DNA of 64,000 nt from Candidatus Obscuribacterales bacterium. GTDB lineage: Bacteria; Cyanobacteriota; Vampirovibrionia; Obscuribacterales; Obscuribacteraceae. Positions within the stretch are counted from its first letter, which is position 1. The number at the start of each line of letters is the position of its first letter. Shown one piece after another: positions 54,371 through 64,000 of the stretch. Below the pieces are notes generated by a model, which was not told the origin of the DNA, searched no databases, and was given only the letters and a program-made list of their open reading frames with translations. The DNA lies in assembly GCA_019745415.1 (NCBI GenBank), contig JAIETF010000005.1, positions 62,001-126,000 on the forward strand. The letters are read 5' to 3'. The translations under genes were made by a program, and so were the position numbers.

Positions 54371-55425
54371 TTTTTACTCGACTTCCTAAACAGAAATAGC
54401 AAAGCGGCAGTGATGCAGTTAGTCAAAACGAAGGTGAGCACGTGCAAAATGGTTGCATAGGCTAGAGCTTGTGCTTTAGAGACCTGGGGGGCAACCAGTT
54501 CCATCGATTGGCAGACTAGATAGTGAAAAGAACCGGCATTGCCGGGCGTGGGGATGAGAACTCCCACTGAACCTATAGTGAAAATAATCAGCGTATCTAT
54601 CGGTCCGATAATTTTCTCTAAATGAAATGCCGGCAGCATAAAGTAAAAGTTGCACCAGTAAAGTGCCCAGATCACAAAGCTGAGGGTGGCTATGAGCGGA
54701 TAGCCTAATGGGTCTTTGAGAGCGCGGGTGCCCGAATCGAACTGATCGGCCATTTCGCTTAGTTTCTCGAGAATATGTTTAGGCAGTTTGCCTGCAAGAA
54801 AGTTTTGTTTGAGGAGGACGCGCAAAATCGAACCGGCGTATGGCAGAAGCAGGAGTCCGATAATTGTCGCGATAAGCAAACCGATGCCTCCCTTGAGCAG
54901 CGCTGGGAAAGATTCTAGGAAGCTTTGAGGTAGAAAAATCAGACAGGTACCAAGCAGGAAGACAAGCAGCGCCATGTCGAGCATGCGGTCGACCAATAAG
55001 GTGGAAAGAACGCCGGGCCAGGCTAGTTTTTCATCTTTGCAGATGGCGAGAAGACGAGCCACCTCGCCGCCGCGCGGAATGGCAACATTTATGGCATAGC
55101 CTAAGATAACTGCATAAAATGAATTAAGAAGGCTAATCTGCCTGCCGGCAAAAGGTTTGAGCAAGATTGTCCAGCGGTAGGCTCTTAGAAGATGGCTTGT
55201 CAGGGCCGTGACTATAACGATAGCCAGGGGCCAGGGATTGATTGCTTGGGTGTAGCGCCATATTTCAGCCGGGTCGACTTTATTGAAAGCAAAGTAAAGC
55301 AATACCGCTGAAATGGCGAAAGAGGCCAGTTGCTTGAGAATATTGCTTTTGCCGGAAGGTTTGGAAGGTTTGGAAGATTCGGTATTTTCGGCTGCAGTGG
55401 AGGACGGTGTCTCTTCTAGATTCAA
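54367..55425 (-). CDS. Lysylphosphatidylglycerol synthetase/flippase-like TM protein (UPF0104)
   Basis: Multi-TM; YAINVAIPRGGEVARLLAICKDEKLAWPGVLSTLLVDRMLDM; PTPGNAGSFHYL. Confidence 0.87.
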   Translation of the reverse strand: MNLEETPSSTAAENTESSKPSKPSGKSNILKQLASFAISAVLLYFAFNKVDPAEIWRYTQAINPWPLAIVIVTALTSHLLRAYRWTILLKPFAGRQISLLNSFYAVILGYAINVAIPRGGEVARLLAICKDEKLAWPGVLSTLLVDRMLDMALLVFLLGTCLIFLPQSFLESFPALLKGGIGLLIATIIGLLLLPYAGSILRVLLKQNFLAGKLPKHILEKLSEMADQFDSGTRALKDPLGYPLIATLSFVIWALYWCNFYFMLPAFHLEKIIGPIDTLIIFTIGSVGVLIPTPGNAGSFHYLVCQSMELVAPQVSKAQALAYATILHVLTFVLTNCITAALLFLFRKSSKK

Positions 55426-55589
55426 GTTTGATTAGTCTTTAGGCGGGGAACTAACCATTAAGGTTACTATGCAGGGCGGGTCCACGCTTGATCATTCGCA
55501 AAATATTTTGAGTGAGCGTTAAATGGGGAACAATTTGAGGGTAGATAGAATTAGCCCGACGGTTTTGTCAAGAGTGTTGCGGGTTTACA

Positions 55590-57308
55590 ATGTGGAAGCC
55601 CTTGTTCGGTGGTGAAATGGAAGCCAGGAAAACTAAAGTACTTCTGATAGAGGATGGCAAGGAGGTTGCTCCTGACCTTAAGGATGTCATTCAGACAATG
55701 GCGAACGAATTCACCATGGAGGTTACCGACCATCTGGCCGGTGGGCTCAAGGTTTTGTCGGAAGGAAATATTGATGTTGTAGTTTTGGACGTGTCGCGTT
55801 CGGGTGAGAGCGGCGATAGCCTGGCCGGCTTTTTGAAATTGAAAGAGAAAGACGCCAGTGTTCCTGTTGTCATGTTAGGGTCGGCCAAGCAAGATAAGAT
55901 GGCCAGCGAGGCAGTCAAACAAGGCGTCAAAGATTTTCTTGTCAAAGAAGAACTGGACGGTCGTCTGTTTTTGCAGTCTATTCGCTATGCCTCAACTTTG
56001 AAGAGATTGGAAGATGAGCTGAAAGCTTTGCGTGAAAAGCTTGTGCTCACCGAGAAGCAGCTGGAGATGATAGCCAATGTCGATGCCTCCACCCAGGCTC
56101 TCAGTCGTGCCGGTCTCGAGAACGCCTTGGAAGCCGAATATGTGAGAGCGCAGCGCGGCGGTTGGAATCTTGTCGCCATGCTTATCGACTGCGACGATTT
56201 TGATCGCATCAACAGGCAGTTTGGTCATGCCGTCGGTGATGTTGTGCTCAGGCAAATTACAGAGAGAATTAGAGAAACAGTTCGCCCCACCGATCATCTG
56301 GCTCGCATGGGTGGTGACGAATTTTTGCTTATCTTGCCCGATACCCGTATTGCCGAGGGCATGATGGTTGCTGAGAAAATAAGGCTTTCGGTGGGCGAGT
56401 CGCCATTGCGTCTCGCTTCTGAAACAGTGCGGGTCACCTCTAGTATTGGTGTTCTAGCTTTGCCCTATGAGTTTTGTTCAATTGAAGAAGTTCTCTCTTT
56501 AGCTCGGCTGGCTGTGCGGGAGGCCAAACTGCTCGGTAAGAATAGAGTATCCAGCGGTGAGAAGAATCCTGGTCAGGCTCCATCTCTCAGCCCCGACAAA
56601 CAAGCTCTAGATGAATTGACTGAAAAATTGCGCAAAGGCGATTGTTTCAGAGCAGTCTCTATGCCTATTTTTCACTTGGCCGACGAGAAAGTTGTCGGTT
56701 ATGAAATCTTGAGCCGTGGTCCAGCCGGAGCCTTTGAGATGCCCGACGATCTCTTCAGGGTCTCAGTGGAACATAACTTGCTAACAATTGTCGATTTGCG
56801 CTGCCTCAAGACTTGTCTGGCTGCTTGTACAGACAGCAAGTTCGACCAGAAGGCGCGTTTCCACGTCAACCTCTTCCCATCCACCATCATGGATACACCA
56901 ATTGAGCGGCTGCTTACTCTTTTCCCTCTCGAGAAACATGAAGGAACCTTCTGTATTGAGATAAGCGAACAACAGTTCATTGGCGATCCGGCTTATTTGC
57001 GGGAGCATGTTCAGGCCCTTAAAGAGCGAGGGCTCTTGGTGGCAATCGATGACGTTGGTTTCGGCAGAAGCTCACTTGAGAGTTTGATTATTCTTGAGCC
57101 AGATATCGTCAAGATCGACCGCAAATATGTCTCGGGCATTTCGGCCGACCCTGCCAAGGCCAGACTATTGAAGCGTTTGGTCAAAGTCGTAAACAGTATC
57201 GGTGCCGACTTGGTGGCCGAGGGTATCGAGTGTCGAGAAGAGCTTGATCTGCTTGTCGAAATGGGTGTTCCTTTTGGTCAAGGTTGGTATTGGGGCAAGC
57301 CGTCTTAG
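55590..57308 (+). CDS. Response regulator-like receiver with GGDEF and EAL domains
   Basis: REC-like VLLIEDGKEVAPDLKDV; intact RMGGDEFLLILPD; EAL-type EILSRGP, AIDDVGFGRSSLESL, PDIVKIDRKYV, VAEGIE. Confidence 0.93.
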   Translation: MWKPLFGGEMEARKTKVLLIEDGKEVAPDLKDVIQTMANEFTMEVTDHLAGGLKVLSEGNIDVVVLDVSRSGESGDSLAGFLKLKEKDASVPVVMLGSAKQDKMASEAVKQGVKDFLVKEELDGRLFLQSIRYASTLKRLEDELKALREKLVLTEKQLEMIANVDASTQALSRAGLENALEAEYVRAQRGGWNLVAMLIDCDDFDRINRQFGHAVGDVVLRQITERIRETVRPTDHLARMGGDEFLLILPDTRIAEGMMVAEKIRLSVGESPLRLASETVRVTSSIGVLALPYEFCSIEEVLSLARLAVREAKLLGKNRVSSGEKNPGQAPSLSPDKQALDELTEKLRKGDCFRAVSMPIFHLADEKVVGYEILSRGPAGAFEMPDDLFRVSVEHNLLTIVDLRCLKTCLAACTDSKFDQKARFHVNLFPSTIMDTPIERLLTLFPLEKHEGTFCIEISEQQFIGDPAYLREHVQALKERGLLVAIDDVGFGRSSLESLIILEPDIVKIDRKYVSGISADPAKARLLKRLVKVVNSIGADLVAEGIECREELDLLVEMGVPFGQGWYWGKPS

Positions 57309-57411
57309 TTGCTTGAGAGGCTTGACTTAGATATCAGGCAGACCGAGAGAGGTCGAAATAGATTTTGCCAAAGACAGTGTAATAGATGGTTCTTACCGCA
57401 TAGAGTCTCTG

Positions 57412-59352
57412 TTGGGTCGCGGTGGAGCCGGTGATGTCTATGCTGTCACCGAAATAGCGAGCGGTCGACGCTTGGCTTTGAAAGTCTTAAACGACAAAGC
57501 TTCTCTTGTCGAAAAGAAGCGATTGCGCTTTATCAGAGAAGCTCTATTAGTGGGAAGGTTAGACCATCCTGGCGTAATCAAGATCGTTCATTGCGGTGTG
57601 CATGATGGAGCTACTCTCTATTATGTAATGTCGCTCATGGAAGGTGAGACCCTCGATAATCGCTTGGCTCGGCAGAGTCCCTTACCTCTGGCTTTGGCCA
57701 TAGATGTGGCTTTGTCGATTTTGGAAGCGCTCGCTTATGCTCACAGTAAGGGGGTAATTCATCGCGATATAAAGCCTGGCAATATTTTCTTGGTTGGGCA
57801 GGAAGACGGTCAAATCACAGCCTGTCTGCTTGATTTTGGTCTAGCGCGCACCACTGTCTCTGAAGGGGGTGAAAGCCTCGGTTTGACCGGCTCTCGTGAC
57901 GTAATTGGCACACCGGTGTATATCAGTCCCGAGCAAAGTCTTGGCCGCACTCTAGATGCCCGCTCCGATCTTTATTCTTTTGGCATTACTTTCTTTGAGA
58001 TGCTCACCGGGGCGCCACCATTTCTAGGGGATAATTTAATGGAAACCCTGGTCTTGCATCAAGAAGCGCCTATTCCCCGTCTTGCTCAATTTAATAGCGA
58101 GAGCAGATTCGATCCATTTTTAGAGGATTTTGTCTGCCGGCTGCTAGCTAAGAAAGCCGACGAACGCTATCAGTCAGCCGCTGAGGCCCTGGTTGACCTG
58201 GTCGCCTATCGGCGCAAGCTAAGAGGCGAAACATCGCCTTATGATAGCGATGCCGAAAGAGATATGGTCAGGGTTTTTTCTCGGTTGTCTTTGGTTTTGG
58301 GAGTGCTGGCCCTGCTTGGCAGTCTTTCGATACTCTTGATCTTTGGTTTGGACAAGAAAGCAGGTAAAAGTGCTGGCCGTCTGGAGACCGGTGCGTCTCT
58401 CGCCAGCAAAAGTCTTACCCCCAGTTTGGCCGACGAGGAAGCTCATAGAAGGCAGCTTAAGCAGGCGGCTCTGGCTGTAAGACCGGCAAGTTATGCGCGA
58501 CCGGCTTTGACCGGCAAGGGGGGCGGACGGGTTTATTTGCTGCCTGAGAAAATGCCTTATTCGCCGCTGTTTGTGCATGACGCTAACCTTAATGTCGAGC
58601 GCCCCCTTGCTTCTTTTAACGGTCGTTATCTGCGTGTTGGTCCGGCTGAGCATCTGGCTGTGGCTGTCAAAGCCGATCTGCTTGCCGTACCGCAATTTCT
58701 TTTAGGGTTTGATAGTGACGTACTCGATAGTCTGCATTTTCCAAAAGGGGCGCAAAATCTAGAGAGCTTTCTTCAGACCGCTTCTTATTTTAAGGGGCTA
58801 AAAAAGCTGGACCTGCAACATACCGAGGCTGACGACGGTTTGCTTTCCATTGTCGACGCTTTTACCGAGTTGCAATATCTCAATGTCCGGCACACAAAGA
58901 TTAGTGCCGAGGCTTTGAGCGGCCTGAAACGTCTATCTAAGTTGCAGACTTTGGAGTTGGCAAAGATGCAAGGCGATATCGGCTTGCTTTTGAATAAGCT
59001 TCAGCCTGGAGTAATGCAAATGCTAAGTCTGGAGGAAATGCCCCTCGATGATGCCTCTTTAGCAATGGTCGGTCGACTTAAAGGGCTGTTTTCTTTGAAG
59101 CTGATAAACTGTGGTATCGCAGGCCGCGACTTGCATGAGTTGAAGCCGCTTGCCCCGGGTCTTTTTATGCTCGACTTAAGCGGCGACCGTATCGATCCGT
59201 CCGTCTTGTCTTTTTTAGACCAGTGCAAAAATCTGAAAGATCTTAAAATCGATGTTTCACTCTGGAACGAGGCGCAGGTAGCAGAATTGAAGCAGTCTAT
59301 GGTTAATTGTCCGTCGCTCAGGCTGGTTGGGAAAGCCGGTCTCTCAAATTGA
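57412..59352 (+). CDS. Ser/Thr protein kinase with TM helix and C-terminal leucine-rich-repeat-like domain
   Basis: GRGGAGDVYAV, HRDIKPGNIFL, DFGLAR; TM LVLGVLALLGSLSILLIFGL; LRR-like C-terminus. True 5' end likely near 57358 (see finding). Confidence 0.92.
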   Translation: MGRGGAGDVYAVTEIASGRRLALKVLNDKASLVEKKRLRFIREALLVGRLDHPGVIKIVHCGVHDGATLYYVMSLMEGETLDNRLARQSPLPLALAIDVALSILEALAYAHSKGVIHRDIKPGNIFLVGQEDGQITACLLDFGLARTTVSEGGESLGLTGSRDVIGTPVYISPEQSLGRTLDARSDLYSFGITFFEMLTGAPPFLGDNLMETLVLHQEAPIPRLAQFNSESRFDPFLEDFVCRLLAKKADERYQSAAEALVDLVAYRRKLRGETSPYDSDAERDMVRVFSRLSLVLGVLALLGSLSILLIFGLDKKAGKSAGRLETGASLASKSLTPSLADEEAHRRQLKQAALAVRPASYARPALTGKGGGRVYLLPEKMPYSPLFVHDANLNVERPLASFNGRYLRVGPAEHLAVAVKADLLAVPQFLLGFDSDVLDSLHFPKGAQNLESFLQTASYFKGLKKLDLQHTEADDGLLSIVDAFTELQYLNVRHTKISAEALSGLKRLSKLQTLELAKMQGDIGLLLNKLQPGVMQMLSLEEMPLDDASLAMVGRLKGLFSLKLINCGIAGRDLHELKPLAPGLFMLDLSGDRIDPSVLSFLDQCKNLKDLKIDVSLWNEAQVAELKQSMVNCPSLRLVGKAGLSN

Positions 59353-59362
59353 CTCGGCCAAT

Positions 59363-59396
59363 AGTCAATAACGATCAGTCAATAACGATCAGTCAA
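59363..59396. repeat. Tandem 14-bp duplication at a convergent gene junction
   Basis: AGTCAATAACGATC x2 plus AGTCAA, overlapping the 3' end of the 59379 minus-strand gene. Confidence 0.9.
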
Positions 59397-60398
59397 ACAA
59401 CGGTGGTATGGGCGGGTTTTGTCATTGGCATCCTTTTGAGACTTTAACCAAAGCAAGTTATCCACTTCAGACGACTTCAATCTAGTGCCGGTCAAAAGCC
59501 TGGTCAAAGCTTCTTTCAGCTTCTCCACCGCTACTAGGGTGGCGCATCTAATTGCTATTTCTTCCGGGCTGTCTTGTGCGAGCACTGTTTTTGCATCTAT
59601 CAAGGCAGTTAGATCTTTGCTGTAGTTGAAGACTCCCCAGTCTCTCAAAACCTGCGGTAGTTTATAGTCGGCAAAGGCAGTCAATTCTTCCATCTGCTCC
59701 AGTCCCTCCAGCTTCTTCAGGCGCATCATATAATCGATGTCGCTGACCAGCAGCTGGGCTCGTTTGAGAAAATCAATACTTATTGTTTCTCCCGAGGTGA
59801 GAACGGTACTGCTCTTGTCTTGATAGCCTTGCAAGCGCTCCTTTATTTTATAGGCTTTACTAAGGGCTTTCTCGGTTATTAAAAGTTCGCTACCAAAGCC
59901 ATCGGTAAGAGCTTGCATTAGTTCCATAAAGTTGGCGAAACGTTTATCCATAAGCTCTAGTGAGTTTTGCCCGCTCAAGGCCAATGCCAAATCAGACGGC
60001 TTGGCTCCTGGTTTTTGGTAAAGCTCCTTGAGGCGGTCGATATTTTCTCGCAAGCTATGTAAGAGCGCCAGGCTGCCATTGTAAGTGGTGCCATAGCTGG
60101 CATAGGTCCAACGCGGTTCGGTCCAATAGCAAAAACCGAGAGTATGGAAAATCGCCAAGAATTCCACCGCTTCATAGAGACTTTTGCGAGTTATGTATTG
60201 CTGCACTTGGGCGGGAGCTGCCGATAGCCAATGTAGTGCTCTTACCGGCGGCAGGCTGTAAGTTTCGGCTAGTTCGAAAGAAAGATAGCGAAGAGCCGTC
60301 TCGTCCAATTCGACATGCTTCTGCTGGTTAAAATATAATCGAGCTGGTCCGAGGATCGGGTGGTCGTCTGTCAAACCGGAACCTCCCGGGCTGGGCAC
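59379..60398 (-). CDS. Hypothetical protein (339 aa)
   Basis: Long ORF, no family recognised. Confidence 0.72.
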   Translation of the reverse strand: MPSPGGSGLTDDHPILGPARLYFNQQKHVELDETALRYLSFELAETYSLPPVRALHWLSAAPAQVQQYITRKSLYEAVEFLAIFHTLGFCYWTEPRWTYASYGTTYNGSLALLHSLRENIDRLKELYQKPGAKPSDLALALSGQNSLELMDKRFANFMELMQALTDGFGSELLITEKALSKAYKIKERLQGYQDKSSTVLTSGETISIDFLKRAQLLVSDIDYMMRLKKLEGLEQMEELTAFADYKLPQVLRDWGVFNYSKDLTALIDAKTVLAQDSPEEIAIRCATLVAVEKLKEALTRLLTGTRLKSSEVDNLLWLKSQKDANDKTRPYHRCLTDRY

Positions 60399-60606
60399 AT
60401 ATCTGGGAACATATAAAGTATAGTTCAGTAAGATTGTTTTGTACTGCAGCGAGGTCTCAAAATTTATGCAAGTGCAAAAGATCTGCAGGACTAAATTACT
60501 GCAGGACTATAATACTTAAGGACTAAAGACAATCGGCAGAAAAGAAGATGAGCCGGACCATAAGATAGAGGCGCAGATTGATCTTGATGCTGTTTCTCTG
60601 GGGCTT

Positions 60607-62175
60607 TTGCTTGTGGTTGCTTTGGCTTTGACCGTCTACAAGTTGACTTTCATATTTCTGCATCCGTTGGCAGTTTCGCCCGACCAGGCGCTCTATCTTG
60701 AGACCGGAAAGCTGATTTTGCAGGGAGAGATTCCTTATCTCGATTTCTTTGATTTCAATCTGCCCCTGATAATGTATCTAAGCGTAATACCGGTGGTGGT
60801 GGCAAAGCTGCCTGGTCTCGACTCTTTGCCTTTGCCTTTGGTTTTCAACCTAAGCATCGAATTGTTCTTCCTGGGCTCGTTTGCAGTTCTGCTGCGCTTA
60901 ATGCGGCAGAGCAAGGGCGACATCCCTGCTTCTTTCAGCTTCCCCTTCCTTCTTGTCTATGCCTGTTTCAATCAATCCCTCACTTCCGATTTCGGTCAGC
61001 GTGAGCATCTCTTCTTGCTTGCTTTCGTTCCCTGGCTGCTCTATCGAACAGTTTCGACAGCCACTGCCAATCAAACTTTTGGTCGACGGCTTGGAACGGG
61101 CTTGGCCTTCCTTGCGTCCCTCGGTCTGGCCCTTAAGCCGCAGTTTCTCATCTTTGCCTTGTTCTTGGAAGGAACGATTTATCTATGGAGAAAGGGCCGG
61201 TTATTCGATTCGGATTTGAAGTCTCTAGGACTCTTTTACCTGGCAATCAATATCAGCAGTTTTCTTTTGCCTTTTGAGGCCTGGCGCATCTATTTTCAGC
61301 AGGCTTTGCCTCTTTATTTCTATGGCTCAAGTTGGAGTGCCAAGTCTTTCATGCACTGTCTATGCGGCTTTGATTATTTCTACTATCCGATATTGCTTTT
61401 ATTTGCCGCTCTGCTTCTTTATCTAACCGGAGCCTGGCAGAGCTTGCCTCTGCTGCTTAGGCGCTTGGGTTTTGCTAATATTCTTATGGCTCTGGTGGGC
61501 TTACTTCACTATCTAGCCGGTGGTCAAGCCTGGACTTACCGTATTTTGCCTTTGCAACTCTTTGGCTTGCTTGCATTGTTTTGTCTCCTCTATGCCTTGC
61601 TTGATTCTCTTTGGTCGAGATATTGTCCCATTGAGAAGTTGCGGACCTTGATACCAGGGGCAGTGTGTCTCCTGGCTTTGTATCTGACCGGCTTTAAGAC
61701 CGTACAAGAAATTTTGGCTGTGCAGTCGGCGCCCTTGTTCAAGGCTGATGGTTGTGTTTTCGCTAATAGTCCGCTCAGTGATCTTGATTCATCTTTTCTC
61801 TCTATTTCTTCAAACAGTGCTGCCGGGCAGAGTGTATTGACTATTTCCAGCGGTATAAGACCTGCCTATCCGGCTCAGTTGCAAGCCAATCGCCAGCCGG
61901 GTAGTCGCTATCTCTATTTCCCGCTCATGATGCTTCTACAAGCTTCGCACTCTAGAAAAGATGAGGGCTGGCGAAAACATTTTCAGCGCATGGAAGAGCG
62001 AATGATTAGCGAGCTCGGTAATGACATTGTGGCAAGGAAGCCCACCTTGATTTACTTGCAGCTGGAGCCTATCGGGGCTGAGCTTTCGCGTTTCGGCTTT
62101 ATCGAGAAGTATTTGCATGGATACAGTTTGTTAGGTTATTGCGAAGGCAGTGCTGTTTATAAATTGCAGCAGTAG
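60607..62175 (+). CDS. Multi-TM glycosyltransferase-like membrane protein
   Basis: About ten hydrophobic segments; PYLDFFDFNLPLIMYL loop shared in outline with the downstream gene. Confidence 0.75.
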   Translation: MLVVALALTVYKLTFIFLHPLAVSPDQALYLETGKLILQGEIPYLDFFDFNLPLIMYLSVIPVVVAKLPGLDSLPLPLVFNLSIELFFLGSFAVLLRLMRQSKGDIPASFSFPFLLVYACFNQSLTSDFGQREHLFLLAFVPWLLYRTVSTATANQTFGRRLGTGLAFLASLGLALKPQFLIFALFLEGTIYLWRKGRLFDSDLKSLGLFYLAINISSFLLPFEAWRIYFQQALPLYFYGSSWSAKSFMHCLCGFDYFYYPILLLFAALLLYLTGAWQSLPLLLRRLGFANILMALVGLLHYLAGGQAWTYRILPLQLFGLLALFCLLYALLDSLWSRYCPIEKLRTLIPGAVCLLALYLTGFKTVQEILAVQSAPLFKADGCVFANSPLSDLDSSFLSISSNSAAGQSVLTISSGIRPAYPAQLQANRQPGSRYLYFPLMMLLQASHSRKDEGWRKHFQRMEERMISELGNDIVARKPTLIYLQLEPIGAELSRFGFIEKYLHGYSLLGYCEGSAVYKLQQ

Positions 62176-62208
62176 ATGATACTATTGACATACTTTGGGG
62201 GATTGGTA

Positions 62209-64000
62209 GTGCAGGAAGGTTCTCAGGAGAAACAGCAGTCTGGAGGCGGATCTTGGATAGCTTCTCTGCTTGCTTCTTGGGTCGCTTCCGGGCTCGCTTC
62301 TTGGGCTGCCTATGTGGCGCTGGTTCTTCCTGCTTTTCTTTTCATTGCTTCTGACTATTTGCGCCGCCGCGGCGATTTGTCTAGTCTGGTGGCGCAGAGA
62401 CTCTTTATTAATGGCTTGGTCTGTCAAGACCAGGTGCCCTATATCGACTTTATCGATCTCAGCCAACCTATCATCTATGAACTCTTCAAGTTCCCCCCCT
62501 TTTTGCATGGGCTCTTGCTTTCATTTGGTTTGGCTTGTCGTCTTGAAGAAGTAGTAAAGTCTCTTTTTCTTGTGCTCACCTTGCTCTCTTCCCTGGCTTC
62601 TTTTTGCTTTGCTCGTTATGCCTTGAAGCGCCTGGCTGAAAGAACTACGGGCGGTGAATCTGCGCTGCTCTCGGGTGGGGAAGCCGGTTCTAATTCGCAG
62701 CCTCTGGCTCTAGCTCGCGAGATCGAGATCGCGGCATTGCCTTTTGCCCTCGCCCCGGTGCTACTTGCCTACATGGCTCGTTTTCAGATTGGTGAAGTGC
62801 AATATTTGATGGGCTTGGCTGCCATTCCTTGGCTGTTAATGCGCTATTTGGCTTATCGTGGTATCGAGTTTTCGGTCTGGCTCTCATTGCTTTGCGGGGC
62901 GGTCATGGGGGTGGCCTTTTCACTCGAGTATCCCTATGTTTTAGTACCGCTTGTGCTTGAACTATTTATGGCCACTAGTTTTTGGCAGTTCAAGCCGATC
63001 CTCTCTTACAATCTTCTTGGTTTTGCCCTATCGGCTATGGTGGTGTTCCTGCGTTTGCGCAAGTGGCCTGAAGCCATGCAAAAGGCCTACTTCGAGTGGA
63101 TCATTCCTCTTCGGCAACTGCAATTCGGCGAACTGGATGAGATGATTCAGGGGCAGGGTTCTTCGCCCGATCTCTCTTACGTGTTTTACTTTTTCGTTGC
63201 CGTATGCGTTCTGTATATTTTCATCGACCGTCGGCTTCCAATTTTGCGACCCGCCGTTGCTACCGGCGTTATAGGGCTATTCTTTTTTATTTTAGAGAAG
63301 CAGGGTTTCACTCGCGATATCGTTTTGGCGATGTCCGGGCTTATCTTGGCTGCTTTGCTTAGCCTGGCTTATATAAGTCGCAGTTTCTCTAAGGCGGAAA
63401 GCTCATTCAGGCGCTTTGTCACGGTCGGGCTCAGTGCCGCCGTCGTTTTGTATGCCGGCTATTTCGCCTTCAGCATCGAGCATGACTATAGCGAGGGAAT
63501 CAATCCCCATCCGAAAGAAAAGAGCGCATTGCCGGACGTCAATTTGTTTGTGCAGCAGCACTCGCAGTGGCAGCATCCGGTTGCCATGTTTTGTGATTAT
63601 CCTGATTCTACTTTTCCGCTGCTCCTAAATTTAGAGCGCAGCTCCGGCACTATGCTCGTGAATAGTCGTCCGGTAAGGCTTTTGATGAAGCTGGAGCGAC
63701 TTTGTGTTTTAGATGAGCGCTGGAAGCGTCTCAAGAACCTGATAGTCGGCAATCTTGAGGCTGAGTTCTCCAGTGCTCGTGCCGATTTGGTTTTAGTGCA
63801 CGGCTGTTATCTGAAGGAGTTTATGGAAGCGAACGGCCTGCTCAAACTATTGCAAGAGAACTATAGCGAAGGCGGCTTTTGTTTGTTTCAGAGTGATAAC
63901 CGTCAACCTCGGGAGTTTCTTGGCTATTATTTCGGCTTTGACTCTTTCCTGCGCAGAAACACAAGCTTGCAGGCGCCACCGCCTAGGCAGAGTCGTACCG
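62209..64000 (+). CDS. Multi-TM glycosyltransferase-like membrane protein, 3' truncated by window edge (absent from the supplied ORF track)
   Basis: GTG start at 62209; N-terminal part and final ~100 nt of the frame read open (MQEGSQEKQQSGGGSWIASLLASWVAS... to ...FLRRNTSLQAPPPRQSRT); VPYIDFIDLSQPIIYEL loop. Confidence 0.8.
   Translation, partial: MQEGSQEKQQSGGGSWIASLLASWVASGLASWAAYVALVLPAFLFIASDYLRRRGDLSSLVAQRLFINGLVCQDQVPYIDFIDLSQPIIYELFKFPPFLHGLLLSFGLACRLEEVVKSLFLVLTLLSSLASFCFARYALKRLAERTTGGESALLSGGEAGSNSQPLALAREIEIAALPFALAPVLLAYMARFQIGEVQYLMGLAAIPWLLMRYLAYRGIEFSVWLSLLCGAVMGVAFSLEYPYVLVPLVLELFMATSFWQFKPILSYNLLGFALSAMVVFLRLRKWPEAMQKAYFEWIIPLRQLQFGELDEMIQGQGSSPDLSYVFYFFVAVCVLYIFIDRRLPILRPAVATGVIGLFFFILEKQGFTRDIVLAMSGLILAALLSLAYISRSFSKAESSFRRFVTVGLSAAVVLYAGYFAFSIEHDYSEGINPHPKEKSALPDVNLFVQQHSQWQHPVAMFCDYPDSTFPLLLNLERSSGTMLVNSRPVRLLMKLERLCVLDERWKRLKNLIVGNLEAEFSSARADLVLVHGCYLKEFMEANGLLKLLQENYSEGGFCLFQSDNRQPREFLGYYFGFDSFLRRNTSLQAPPPRQSRT

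Noticed and set aside
1-64000. tRNA, rRNA, prophage, transposon, restriction-modification or toxin-antitoxin modules
   Set aside because: Looked for T-loop motifs, transposase/integrase and defence motifs by eye; none found. A tRNAscan/ISfinder/DefenseFinder run would be decisive.

Overview
The window is a dense bacterial chromosome segment with about 50 protein genes and many rho-independent terminators at convergent gene ends. I saw no rRNA, tRNA, CRISPR array, transposase, integrase or phage module. Several features suggest a non-photosynthetic, cyanobacteria-related lineage (Vampirovibrionia/Melainabacteria, Obscuribacterales-like): RRM-type RNA-binding proteins, many PknB-type kinases, a DUF4388 protein, a conserved cyanobacterial/chloroplast-type membrane protein, and low-complexity repeat proteins. 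That placement is inference and was not tested. Recognisable genes include homoserine kinase, a DUF692/MNIO-family protein, a GH17-like glycosidase, peroxiredoxin, a 1979-aa alpha-2-macroglobulin, two RRM proteins, a deoxyhypusine-synthase-like enzyme, an M28 peptidase, murE overlapping ovoA, a lipid/glycan operon, a YyaL-like protein, DUF547, a 1430-aa repeat protein, a macrodomain, Glu dehydrogenase, a Ca/H antiporter, mutM, a REC-GGDEF-EAL protein and a kinase-TM-LRR protein. The strongest candidates for something undescribed are: a tandem pair of 96-aa paralogues (CX12C, identical 33-bp initiation region); an MNIO enzyme with no visible precursor; a 4x12-bp tandem repeat ending one base before the alpha-2-macroglobulin start codon; the 1430-aa protein with three repeat tracts; and a few genes whose 5' ends imply either one-base errors or non-canonical initiation. 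No complete novel multi-gene system could be demonstrated from sequence alone.
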